Part shown: piece by piece, positions 31,079 to 40,822 of the stretch
Numbering within the stretch: position 1 is the first letter of the stretch
Layout of the letters: every line of letters begins with the position of its first letter
From: Prorocentrum cordatum
Lineage: Eukaryota; Sar; Dinophyceae; Prorocentrales; Prorocentraceae
Assembly: GCA_963575745.1 (NCBI GenBank)
Contig: CAUYUJ010002102.1
Location: 304,239-368,238, forward strand
Length of the DNA stretch: 64,000 nucleotides
Reading direction: 5' to 3'
Made by a program: the position numbers and the translations under genes
Notes under the pieces: model-generated
What the model saw: the letters and a program-made list of their open reading frames with translations, nothing else
Database searches by the model: none
What the model was told of the DNA's origin: nothing

Positions 31079-31910
31079 CGTGCCCGCTCTCTGGCGCGGT
31101 GCCCTGCCAAAAAAGAGCTCCTGCCCGGGGTCCTCGGCCGCCGGGCGCCCCGACTGGGCGCGCCACGGCCGGAGCCGGGCGAGGGAGAGAGGGAGCACGG
31201 GCCTGAGCAGCACTGAGAGCACCCAGCCAGCACGCATGTCCCAGGCAAGGGGGGGGGGGGGGCCACAGCAGAGGGCACCGCCTTGCCACCTCCCTCCGCC
31301 TTCCTCCTTCTCCCCCACGCCCACGCCCCTCCCTCCTCCTTCTCCCTCCTCCTCCTTCTCCCTCCCTCCTCCTTCTCCCTCCCCCACGCCCTCCCTCTCC
31401 CCGATTCCCCCCCCCCCCCCACCCCGCCCTGGCCTCCCCCCCTTGTTCTCGCTCTTGCCTGGCGGCTCGGAAGACTTGCATGGCCTGCCTTCTCCCCTCC
31501 CCCTCCCCCATTCCCCTTCCTTCATCGCCGAAAGAGAAGAGGGTTGGAGAACCTCTTCGTTCTCGTCCTCCTCCTCGCCTCAGAACCATCCATCGTTGTC
31601 GTCGTCGTTGTCGTCGTCGTCCTCCTCTTCCTCCTCTTCGTCCTCTCCTCCCTTCTTCTCTCTCAGACTGCCTCATCCCAATTGTCCCACTCCCTCCTTC
31701 CCCCTTCTCCCTACTCTCACCTCGTACCTCCTGGCGTCTCTCCCTCTCTCCCCTCCTCCGCCTCTGTCCTCACCCTCGTCGTCCGCCGCCTCCTCCGCCT
31801 CAGTCATCCCGCCTCCTCCCCTCCTTCTCCCTCCTCCCGCCTCGCTTTGCTTCTCCCTCCCCGTCCCTGCTCATCTCCCTCCTCCTCCGCTATTTCCGCT
31901 ATTTGACGCG
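31079..31910. other. CTCC-rich unassigned region
   Basis: Mostly CTCCCT and CCTCCT low complexity from 31270, with GTCGTC at 31597-31622. No gene. Confidence 0.5.
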
Positions 31911-31989
31911 CCGTAAGGGTCACAGCCCTGAAGCGCAGCGCGGCGGCCGTCGGCCGCCGACAGAGGGGGGGAGAGGGAGGCCCGTTTCA

Positions 31990-32933
31990 ATCCTGGACAG
32001 CGAAGGCCTGGAGGAAAGGGGAAGGGAAAAAGACGGGCCCGTTGGGCCCAACACCGGTCGGCGAAGGGCCCGAGGGGGCGAGGGCCCGCGGGGCCCTGGC
32101 CTTTGGCTCGGCGAGGGCCCACCCACCTCGGTGGGACCTAGCTGAGCTCGTCCGCGTGGTCGGGGGCGGCGGGGCCCTCAGGTCGCGTCGAGGGCGGCGA
32201 CCCCGCCCGCCCCTGGCCTCCGTGATGCGCTCCCTCTGGTCCAGCGCGAGGTGCTCCGCGTCACGCGTGCGTCCGCGGTGTGCACCTGCCGGTCCAGCGC
32301 CTGGAGCTCTGCCTTGCCGCAAGTCTGCGGGGCTCCGCTCCTGGCCTCCCAGCTGTACGCCAGCTGGCCAAGCGCGCGGAGCTCCGCGTTGCCGCCGGCC
32401 TGCATGATGCGCTCCCTCTGGCCCAGCGCGAGGTGCTCCGCGTCGCCGTGCGTCGCCGGGTGCACCTGCTGGTCCAGCGCCAGGAGCTCTGTGTTGCCGC
32501 CGGTCTGCGGGAGCTTCAGCGCTTGGCCTCCCAGCTGTGCGCCAGCTGGCCCAGCGCGCGGAGCTCCGCGTTGCCGTCGGCCTCCATCGCCTGGTCCCCA
32601 GCGCGAGGAGCTCCATGGTGCCGTCGGCCTCCGCGATGGCCCCCAGCGCGAGGAGCTCCGCGATGCCGTCGGCTTCCGTATTTTCTCCTTCTGGCCCAGC
32701 GCGAGGCGCTCCGCGTCGCGGTCGGCCTCCTCGATGTGCCAGTGAGCCTGCCTCGTTGCTGGTGGGCTCTTCGTCTTGTCACAGTCACCTTGGTCATGAA
32801 CTGGTTGACTGCGTTGGGCTCTTCTCCTGGTAGGTTCCCAGCCGATGAAGTAGTGGTCGTGCTGGTTAAGGTCGATGGGGGTCGGCTTGTTGCTGGTAGG
32901 TGGAATAGATTGCGGGCGCACTCTGGCCTCCAT
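31990..32933 (-). other. Repetitive minus-strand reading frame, possible coding remnant
   Basis: On the minus strand a frame from 32933 reads MEARVRPQSIPPTSNKPTPI, then HDHYFIGWEPTRRRAQRSQP, then degenerate repeats of the form ADGNAELRALGQLA with a period near 45 or 90 bp, continuing to about 32180. The units share agctccgcgttgccgtcggcc on the plus strand. The first 50 residues are not repetitive and look protein-like. It lies just beyond the 3' end of the methyltransferase LINE in the same orientation. Could be a decayed coiled-coil gene or a coding minisatellite; no family recognised. Confidence 0.35.
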
Positions 32934-33357
32934 GCACCGACTTCAAGCAGGGTTCATGGCGGCCCTGCCTCGTCCCGCTATGGCTAGGGGTCACAGTGCC
33001 CTCGGTGGGGGCGAACCCCAGGCCAGGTGATTCTTCTGCTGTCGATGAGGAAGGTCAACGCTGCCCTATGCTACGCCCTTGGGCGCTCGGGAGCTCCGTC
33101 TCCGCCATGGGAATGGTGGGGGTGGCGAGCTAGGGCGGACCGCGGGGGCGCGGGCAGTACTCGTCCTGCCCCCCCCCTGCCCCTCACCATCCCCCCTGGT
33201 GGGCGCGGGCAGTCCTCGTCCTGCCCCCCCGCCCTTCGAGCCCGTCTCGAAGTTTGATCCTTGCCTCACCAGGGCAACGTTGACTGGTACTTGGTGCAGT
33301 TGGGGTCATCGGGCTGGTACTTCTGAGCCCTGGCTGTACGGCGGCCGTGTCCGTCAC
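32934..33357. other. Unassigned
   Basis: A near-duplication, gggcgcgggcagt-ctcgtcctgcccccc, at about 33150 and 33199 is the only pattern. Lies between the repetitive frame and the LINE 3' end. Confidence 0.35.
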
Positions 33358-33511
33358 TGTGCAAAACGTGGCGACGTGAGCCTGGGGTGTTCCCTCGCAT
33401 TCGGGGCTTCCCCAGGTCTTGCGTCCTGACAACTTGTGCAAAACTTGGCGACGTAGCCTGAGGTGTTCCCACGCATTCGGGGCTTCCTCAGGACTTGCGT
33501 TCTGATTCTTT
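33358..33511 (-). repeat. 77-bp tandem duplication in the LINE 3' region
   Basis: Two units starting tgtgcaaaac at 33358 and 33435, each running through gcattcggggcttcc to the end. It ends 11 bp short of the ORF2 stop-codon end, so in transcript order it starts just after the stop. A short tandem in the 3' untranslated region is common in LINEs. Confidence 0.85.
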
Positions 33512-33522
33512 TGTACATGTCG

Positions 33523-36500
33523 TCAAGGCGCTTCGTCACGATCCTCGTTGTCAGCCTGTGCCCGAACAGCTCCTGTCGAGGTGGCGGCCCTGCCGATTGC
33601 CTTGTCGGGTCGGTCCTGCCGGGCCCACTCCCTTGCCTCTTCCAGCCAGGTCGGTGAGCCGTTCCGCCTGCTGCCTCGATAGTAGTCCTGACCCATCTCC
33701 CTGGTCTTGTAGTGGTCGAGCGGCTGGAAGAAGTGGGCCACGTCGTCGTCGATGTGCCACCCCTGGACGTCGTTGGGCGACTCGCCAAAGCGCCACCTGA
33801 TCTGCTTCACCAGTGCGGTCGCGATGGCCTGGCACATCCTGTTCGGGTACTCCTTGGCCGGCGCGGTGCGCCACTGGCCTTCATCGTTGATGCCTGCCAG
33901 CTCCGCATGGTAGGAGGCCGTGTGAAAGCACCTTCCACTTCCAGGCAGTCTCCTGATTTCTGCTCGGAGGGTTGGTAGGGATACCGCCATCAGGCTTGTG
34001 GATTTCCTCGAGCGCGCTCCACAGGTGCACTGGTCGAAGGTGATCAGCTCGACTCCCTGCTGGTTCAGGAGATGGCGCATCTCGGGAAGCTTCCAGGAGC
34101 TGGCGAAGTGCTCCTCGATGGGCTCAGACGGGTGCTCGAGCATGCCTGGGACTCCCAAATTGAGGCACATGTACATAAGTTCCAGCTGTGTCCTGTATAG
34201 GCGGTTGCCTGTCGCTACTTGCTCCATCTCTGGGCGGGAAAGGTAGCGAAAGCCCCACAGGCTATTGCCGCCCCTTAGGGGTCTTGGTGGCCGACCCCTG
34301 CAGCCATTGGGGGGCAAGTGGCGCGCTCGGCTCCAGGTCTCGCACGGCGGTCCGCCGATGACTCCTGCAATTCTTCCTGCTTGTGCCATGTCTCGCCACT
34401 TGCTGACTGCGACCTCAGATGTCAGGTCGCCGAAGGTCGGGTCGTTGGCGATGTCCAGGCTGAGCATGTGTATGTCGCAAGCAGCCCGACTGCTGAGGCG
34501 GTCAAACCAGTCCTGAACATCTCCGTCTCGGCGACGGCCGCTGAATAGATGCAGCACATATAACGTCCGAGCTGGTCTGGGCCTCGGTACAGCGGCTGGC
34601 GGCGGTGGCTGCTCCTCAATGAAGGGCAGCTCAAGGCTCTCGTAGTGGCCGCCGTTGCTGTCGTCGCTGTCCTCGTCCGTATGTATTTCTGGAGGGCGAG
34701 CAGGGACTGCAGGCTTCTCTGCCCAGTCGATAGGCCTGCCCGCCCTTCGGTTCGCCTGCTGCTGGTCGCGGACAATTTGCTGGTTGTGCTGCAGCTCGGC
34801 TCTACTTAGGATTGCTGGGCGCGTCTTTCTCCAATGTCGAGCGCACTTGCGCACTCTCAGCAAGTGTTTGACCAGCCTGTTTGTAGTATGATAATCCATG
34901 CCGCATCCGTAGCAGACCGAACCAGTTGCCCACGAAATAGGATGACCCGACGAGGTGTGGTCCTTGGTGATGTGTGCTCGTAGCACTGCTGCGCTGGCTT
35001 CAGTACGTCCACAGTGGTAGCATAAGTACTTGCGCTGATGCTCGAAATGCTGGTCTGGGAAGGACGAGATGGCTTCCGTGTTGGTCCACCGTTGGAGTCG
35101 AAGCCTCCATCGAGCATGGTGGTCGTGGTCGTACTGGCGAGCTTTGCCACGTTGGCAAGCTTTCTTTACTGCGCTGAGGTAGCTTTGGTAGTCGTTCCTG
35201 GCCCAGTCCTTCCAGTCCTCGAGCGTGTATGCTCCACCACGCTCGTCAGGTCCTGTGTGGTCGCGGACCCAATCCAGGTCTCGGCGGAGCAGTGCCACCC
35301 AGCCGTAGCTACCGTCCCATGCTTGGCTAAGTAGCCGGCGGAGGTGCAGGGGTCCCCAGTTGAGGCATCTGCCAAATAGCCGTAACCTCTCAAGTCGCAG
35401 GACTATCTCTGGGGGCAGCTTGTCGACTCCTTCGAGGATCTGGGTGTTCGTTACTTCCTTTTTTTGTCGTACTTTCCAAGTGATCCTCTGCGCCGCAGCG
35501 TAGTTGACGATGTACTGGTTGTTGAAATTCCTGGCCTGGCCTGCGGTGAGTTCGGGCCAGGTAGACGCATTGTATAATAGCTGGGATAGCACCACGCTGT
35601 CGGCTAAATAGGCCTTGTCTTTGATTGCCAGCTCTGATCGCCTGTGGACTTCGCGATGGAGAGGCCTCGTGGATGTCGCTGCAGTGGCTACCTTCACTGC
35701 GACATCCACCCCAGGGGATGCATTGTCGGTCACGTAGGTCCCGAGGAGCTTGTGGTGACGAACCACCTCGACGTAACTCCCTGCGAGGGGGACCTCGATC
35801 CTCGGCACTCCCTCGGAGTAGAAACTGGCCCGCGCTTGCCGGCTCCCAGGCCCACTGAAGTCAATCATCACCTTGGTCTTGGTGAGTTGCAGCTGGAGGC
35901 CGAAGGTGCTGGCGGCGCAGTAGACGGCTTCGCAGAACTCGGTGGCCTCATGCTGAATGTGGTCGGGGCTGGTGAACACGTGCATGCCCGTTAGGTCATC
36001 GACAAACGATAGGCCATGTGGTTCTTGCTCCTGGAGTGGCCCATCTGTGGGGTCGTTGTCGCATGCGAAGCTGCTGTCAAGAGGCTTGCCCTGAGGTCGT
36101 AGTCCTCGCTGCGCCAGGTAGTTGTCAATCATGCGGTGGACTCGGCCGAATAGCAGATTGAAGTCCGCGTCGGCCAGGGGCACGCCAGGCCTCGTGCCCT
36201 TGTGCGGTGCCATAAGGTTCTGGGAAAACCTGTGTGATGTCCACCTGTTGCGATATCCTTCTGCAATGAGGGCAGCCAGGTGGGAGCCGTCCAACACTGT
36301 GTCGAGTATCCCTGGGTTGGCCATGAGGTGCTCCAGCTGCGGCTGGGCCCACAGGGGAACCTCGAGGTTCTCTAGCACCTCCTGGACTTCGTCCTCTTCA
36401 CCTGGGATACCATGTACCAGTTGGACTACAACCGAGTAGAAGGCCTCCTTTAAGTCGTAGCAGCTTATCATGGAGCACTTCCCTTGGGCCTGACTTCTCT

Positions 36501-39500
36501 CGGTGAAGAGGCGTGCTGCAAGGACCGCCATGTCCGCCCCTCGCTTGGGCCGGCCGCCAACCTGGATGTCCTCCAGCGCTATGGCGAGGGTAGTGTTGAG
36601 CATGGTCCTTAGGTATTTGTGGTGGTGCTTGCCCAGAACGTTGTTCAAGAGGATCTCGCGGTAGGCTTGGAGGTACCTTGGGTCGCCTTTTCCTTTGGGA
36701 ATTGCGACCAGGTCTCCACCCTTGAAGCTCAGCGGCTCTCGCACGGTGGTCGCCACCTTGGTGAAGAGGGGGTGCAGTAGCCTCGCTGCCTCCGTGGGGG
36801 CCGCCCTGAGGACAGCGTTCGTGAGCCCGTCGGGGCCTCCTTGCGTCCCAGCCTTGGCCGCAGCGAACTGGGCCTGACAGACGGCCAGGGGCATCACCAT
36901 GGAGAGATCCAGCATGCCGTCGAAAGGCCTGATCTTGCTGTCGTGATTGTACTTGTCAGCAAGGTCATCCGCTGTCACGATCTTCCCCGCCTGTATCTTC
37001 GCGAAATGGTTGAGCTCCTGGTCCGCCATTTCCTGGGAGTTGTGGATCACCTCTCCATCATTGTCGAGCCGCATGGGCTTTCCTGCTGGGAATTTCGCCT
37101 TCCTCCCTCCGTACCTTAGTAGGTCTCGGTAAGCCTTCCACTGGGCCGCAGCGTCGTTCGCAGCTGAGGCGGAGGACGCTGTCGAGGCAAGCCGACTGAG
37201 GAATGCGCTTCGGTCCTTCTCGACGGCTGCGGCAACTATGGGCCCAGACCTGGTGAGGAAGGAAAGGATGGCCATGGCGTAGTCCATGGGCGAGATTGTC
37301 CAGTTCAGGAGGAGGTGCGCGTAGTGGTGGATGTCGTGGATGGTGCCGTCGTCGTCGCCACGCTCTCTGCTCCAAAGAGAGAGTGAGTCCCCTACTTCGC
37401 CTGCACAAAGAGAGTGGGCGTGGGCTACTAGTCGTCCAGGTTGGCCGTCGTGGGCTTCTCTTCTGAGTACTGCACGGTGGACTCTGAGTGTGAGGCGCCT
37501 GGCTCGGATCAGGCCCATGGTAGTCTTGGTGACGTAGGGCTTCCTCGTTGCCCTGGAGGCCTTGCCGAAGGCCTGGATGGCCGCGTCGTTAATGACCCTG
37601 GTGGCCTCCTCGCAGTGGGTGTTGACGTCCACCTCCCACGGGATGATCGGGGCCTGCTTGAGGATCTCCTTGAAGCTGGCCTTGGCGACGTCGTTGTTCA
37701 AGTTGGTCAGATCGGGCCTCGGTCCTGAGGCCTTGGTGGTCTTGCAGACGGCCCACTTGAGGCTGGCTAGCACTGGTATGTGGTCTTGTGCAGCTGTGCC
37801 TCGGTCCAGACCTGGCTCCGTGCTGCAGCTCGCGACGTATGGGGCGATCGAGGAGTTCAGCAGGATGTAGTCTATCCTGTGGTGCTGCCCCTTCGATCCG
37901 ACGTGCGTATATGAGTTGCTGCCTGGATCCCTCGTGGTGTTGATGACCTCCATGTTAGTGTCGGCAGCGAAGCTGATGATGTGCTTGCCGTTGCCGTTGG
38001 TCACTTCTGGGTACCCACTGGTGCCGACTCCTGGGGACTCGTAGTCGCCAAGACGCCCGTTCAGGTCCCCCATGAAGATGTCCACTCGGTACTTGTCGGA
38101 CAATCGCTGAGCAGACTCCCAGAATTCTCTCTTCTCCGCCGCGTGGGAGTCTTCGTGGGGTGCGTATGCAGATGCGATAACCATATCTGTGCCTGCAACG
38201 CGGGTCTTGATGATCAAGAGCCTGTCGTGCTGGTGGAGGACGAGGGTGTCTCTGGCACTTAGGTACCTCGCTGCCCCACTCGTGCTGATTGGTTGGGAGA
38301 CGTTGAGCCAGATGTCGCACCCTCTGTTCTGCTGCATGTGGCCTGATGAGTAGCAGACGTATTCACCTACATTGCGGACGTCTCCTTCGCTCTGGGTCTC
38401 CTGCAGGGCGATGACGTGCAGGCCCATGTCAGCAAACTGTGCTGCTAGGTGCGTGGCCTTGGAGAGGCTCTGCTTGCTTTTGCCGGCCGCCTTGCCTTTG
38501 CCCGGCTTAAAGCTCACGGTGGCCTTGAGTGACCTGCAGTTGTACGTGCACAGGTTCACGTTGAGGTCGGCCTTGATGGTGATAGTGCTGATGGGCCTCT
38601 GGATCGCTCCTGGGGCTGCCTGCGGCTGAGTGGCCTCAATGATGAAGTCTTTGTGCCGCAGGGGCGGGTATGCGGCCTTGACCGCGTCTGGCGCTGATCG
38701 CAGCCATTCCCAGGAGAGGAACTTGTTGTGGGCGATCGCCTGTACGGCTGCAATGTTCGGGTCCATCAGGTCGCTGGCCGAGGCTTGATCTGCTATCCCA
38801 TCAGCGAGCTCGTTCCAAGGGTGCCCGATGTGCGAATTAATATGGTGCCACTGGGTGGGTCGGGCTTGTTGGAGGAGGCCTGCAAGTGTGCGAATGACTG
38901 CCCCCAACCTCGGATGTACGTGGCATTGGGCTTCGCCTTTGGCCAGGTTGATGACGTTGAGGGCGTCAGGCGTGATCTCGATGGGCGCGTCGGTATCTTG
39001 ACCAAGGGCCCACATCAACGCCCAGAGTACTGCCGTGAGCTCCGCTGTGTATGCCGTCACCTTCTCGTTGTTGACCATGTCGTCTAGGGTTTCGGTGACT
39101 TTGCCAGCAATGAAACCCCGAAAGCCGAACGGGCCTCGCAGGTTGCTCCCGTCTTCGTACTCGTCGACAATGACAACTGCCCAGGCGGCTGAGTGTGGGA
39201 TGCCGTTGTAGCTGCCGTCCGTGTAGATGTGTGTCCGCCTGGTCGGCAGCTCTCGTGATGGGCACATCTCCAACGCCAACCTTGCCATGCTGTGCAGGGT
39301 CGTAGTGTCGACGTCGTCGCAGACGTTGACTCGGCCTCGGCCACGAAGTGTCTCGGCTACTGGTTCCTGGCTGAGAACTGGCAGCACTGTCGCTTGGCCT
39401 CTTTCTCGTGCTGTCGTGGTGGGGATCTGCGGTCGCCTTCGGCCACGCCTGGCCCTCTCTGCATTGATATACTCGGGAGAGTACTCGATGCCGTGGCCTG

Positions 39501-40800
39501 GCGCCGGCCCCATGCCCTGTGGAACTGGACTTGGTGTAGTGGTGATGTGTGCTGGAGGTGGCCGTGGCGTCGGAGAACGCGTTGGTGATGCTGGTGATAT
39601 GGCTCCAGCCTGAGACGCACTCCGCTTCACGGGTTGTAGTGATGGCATTTGGCTCCCCTCATCGTAGTTCAAGTTGTCCGATCCAGCCCGCGCGGCCTGA
39701 CTGAACAGGGGCTCGCGTGATTGGGCGTGGAGCATGCTGTCACGTAGACGATGAGGTTCGCCATCCAGGGCGTCTGGGTGACTGGTAGCACCCGTGCCGT
39801 GGTGGGAGCGCGCTGATGCCGAGGGGAGCGTCGGCTTCCAACTGCTGGACAGCGGTGAGCTGCTTGGGCCCGTCGGGACTGGGGGCACAGGTGCTGCTGG
39901 TTGAGCTGCTGAGCCCGACGGGTGTGGATCCACCGCCAGGTCGTGGTATCTGTTGTGGCTGCTGCTGTTGTCCCGACGACTGTGGCTCTCCGCAGCACGC
40001 CGTGCGCGGCGTGCACTCCGCTGGGCTGTTCGGAAGGCTGCAACTGCGCACGCTTGCCTCCAGTTCTCGTAGCACTGCTCCATGCCATCCTCTGCCTCGC
40101 TGCCAGCCGAGTTTTGACCGTCGAGAAAGGTCCTTTCCACGTTCTCGATCTCATGGACTCGAATGGCGGAGGGTTGCACACTGATTGCAAGGGCAGCCGG
40201 TAACGCATCCTTGCAGCCATCTTGGTGGCTTGTGACCTGGAGTGCTGACAGATTGGCGGATGCCTCACTCCTCCCTGGTAGTGGGCCGCCTTGGTTGCCG
40301 CCTAGCGCCCCTCGAGACGCGGCGGGCGGCCCTCGTGTCGGCCGTGGTGGTGTCACATTGGCCCCTCGAGACCCAGGTGACTTATACCGCTGCTGATGCT
40401 GGCTGCTGCGATTGGGAGTGGCAACCCCACTGCCGATGCCCGTTGCGGTATCACATCTGTTTGGAGTCGTGGCCCCTCGAGACCCTGGACTCCTGGGAGT
40501 ACCTGATCTGGTGCGCGAGATTGTCGGAATCTCCGCTGGTCCATTTGTTACAAGACGGCTGTCGCAATTACCTCCAGGGCCCGCCGTGCTGTCAAGCCTC
40601 TGGTGGTGGGTAGGTCGAGCATCGTAGTGGAGGACCCCACTGCCGTGCTGCGGGCTTTGGGCCCCAGCTGCTCTCCCCGATGCTGCCCAGGAGATCGATG
40701 CTGTCGAACTGATCGGAGAGCGTGACGAAGTCCCACATCCGTCGTGCTCTGCCCTGTTGGACTCATCGGCCGCCTCCTGGCGATGAATTCTGTCATGCAT
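33523..40800 (-). CDS. LINE ORF2: RNase H, APE endonuclease, reverse transcriptase, zinc fingers, C5-methyltransferase-like
   Basis: 2425 aa from the first ATG of the frame (40800); the frame stays open upstream to a GTG at 40953 inside ORF1. Residues 1-520 are Ser/Pro/Arg-rich. RNase H (523-677) has HIYTDGS (D528), AYTAELTAV (E587), a third acid (D612) and HPWNELADGIAD (D667). The APE endonuclease (745-1017) has TYNCRSLK, ALQETQ (E801), GDLNGRLG, RIDYILL and a final QDHIPV (D1006-H1007). The reverse transcriptase (about 1309-1694) has ISCYDLKEAFYSV (D1449), KGTRPGVPLADADFNLLF and LSFVDD (D1601, D1602). Two fingers follow: CYHCGR...HITKDH (C1927, C1930, H1943, H1948) and CYGCGM...H...C (1963-1986). 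The C-terminal domain (2080-2280) has LHLFSG, an acid in LSLDI (D2116), GGPPCETWS with the catalytic-type Pro-Cys (C2153), and LEHP (E2222), the order of motifs I, II, IV and VI of C5-cytosine methyltransferases. A QxRxR-type motif VIII and a target-recognition domain are not obvious, so activity is unproven. Confidence 0.92.
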   Translation of the reverse strand: MHDRIHRQEAADESNRAEHDGCGTSSRSPISSTASISWAASGRAAGAQSPQHGSGVLHYDARPTHHQRLDSTAGPGGNCDSRLVTNGPAEIPTISRTRSGTPRSPGSRGATTPNRCDTATGIGSGVATPNRSSQHQQRYKSPGSRGANVTPPRPTRGPPAASRGALGGNQGGPLPGRSEASANLSALQVTSHQDGCKDALPAALAISVQPSAIRVHEIENVERTFLDGQNSAGSEAEDGMEQCYENWRQACAVAAFRTAQRSARRARRAAESHSRRDNSSSHNRYHDLAVDPHPSGSAAQPAAPVPPVPTGPSSSPLSSSWKPTLPSASARSHHGTGATSHPDALDGEPHRLRDSMLHAQSREPLFSQAARAGSDNLNYDEGSQMPSLQPVKRSASQAGAISPASPTRSPTPRPPPAHITTTPSPVPQGMGPAPGHGIEYSPEYINAERARRGRRRPQIPTTTARERGQATVLPVLSQEPVAETLRGRGRVNVCDDVDTTTLHSMARLALEMCPSRELPTRRTHIYTDGSYNGIPHSAAWAVVIVDEYEDGSNLRGPFGFRGFIAGKVTETLDDMVNNEKVTAYTAELTAVLWALMWALGQDTDAPIEITPDALNVINLAKGEAQCHVHPRLGAVIRTLAGLLQQARPTQWHHINSHIGHPWNELADGIADQASASDLMDPNIAAVQAIAHNKFLSWEWLRSAPDAVKAAYPPLRHKDFIIEATQPQAAPGAIQRPISTITIKADLNVNLCTYNCRSLKATVSFKPGKGKAAGKSKQSLSKATHLAAQFADMGLHVIALQETQSEGDVRNVGEYVCYSSGHMQQNRGCDIWLNVSQPISTSGAARYLSARDTLVLHQHDRLLIIKTRVAGTDMVIASAYAPHEDSHAAEKREFWESAQRLSDKYRVDIFMGDLNGRLGDYESPGVGTSGYPEVTNGNGKHIISFAADTNMEVINTTRDPGSNSYTHVGSKGQHHRIDYILLNSSIAPYVASCSTEPGLDRGTAAQDHIPVLASLKWAVCKTTKASGPRPDLTNLNNDVAKASFKEILKQAPIIPWEVDVNTHCEEATRVINDAAIQAFGKASRATRKPYVTKTTMGLIRARRLTLRVHRAVLRREAHDGQPGRLVAHAHSLCAGEVGDSLSLWSRERGDDDGTIHDIHHYAHLLLNWTISPMDYAMAILSFLTRSGPIVAAAVEKDRSAFLSRLASTASSASAANDAAAQWKAYRDLLRYGGRKAKFPAGKPMRLDNDGEVIHNSQEMADQELNHFAKIQAGKIVTADDLADKYNHDSKIRPFDGMLDLSMVMPLAVCQAQFAAAKAGTQGGPDGLTNAVLRAAPTEAARLLHPLFTKVATTVREPLSFKGGDLVAIPKGKGDPRYLQAYREILLNNVLGKHHHKYLRTMLNTTLAIALEDIQVGGRPKRGADMAVLAARLFTERSQAQGKCSMISCYDLKEAFYSVVVQLVHGIPGEEDEVQEVLENLEVPLWAQPQLEHLMANPGILDTVLDGSHLAALIAEGYRNRWTSHRFSQNLMAPHKGTRPGVPLADADFNLLFGRVHRMIDNYLAQRGLRPQGKPLDSSFACDNDPTDGPLQEQEPHGLSFVDDLTGMHVFTSPDHIQHEATEFCEAVYCAASTFGLQLQLTKTKVMIDFSGPGSRQARASFYSEGVPRIEVPLAGSYVEVVRHHKLLGTYVTDNASPGVDVAVKVATAATSTRPLHREVHRRSELAIKDKAYLADSVVLSQLLYNASTWPELTAGQARNFNNQYIVNYAAAQRITWKVRQKKEVTNTQILEGVDKLPPEIVLRLERLRLFGRCLNWGPLHLRRLLSQAWDGSYGWVALLRRDLDWVRDHTGPDERGGAYTLEDWKDWARNDYQSYLSAVKKACQRGKARQYDHDHHARWRLRLQRWTNTEAISSFPDQHFEHQRKYLCYHCGRTEASAAVLRAHITKDHTSSGHPISWATGSVCYGCGMDYHTTNRLVKHLLRVRKCARHWRKTRPAILSRAELQHNQQIVRDQQQANRRAGRPIDWAEKPAVPARPPEIHTDEDSDDSNGGHYESLELPFIEEQPPPPAAVPRPRPARTLYVLHLFSGRRRDGDVQDWFDRLSSRAACDIHMLSLDIANDPTFGDLTSEVAVSKWRDMAQAGRIAGVIGGPPCETWSRARHLPPNGCRGRPPRPLRGGNSLWGFRYLSRPEMEQVATGNRLYRTQLELMYMCLNLGVPGMLEHPSEPIEEHFASSWKLPEMRHLLNQQGVELITFDQCTCGARSRKSTSLMAVSLPTLRAEIRRLPGSGRCFHTASYHAELAGINDEGQWRTAPAKEYPNRMCQAIATALVKQIRWRFGESPNDVQGWHIDDDVAHFFQPLDHYKTREMGQDYYRGSRRNGSPTWLEEAREWARQDRPDKAIGRAATSTGAVRAQADNEDRDEAP

Positions 40801-40822
40801 AACCTGAAGCCTGGCGGCGCTG

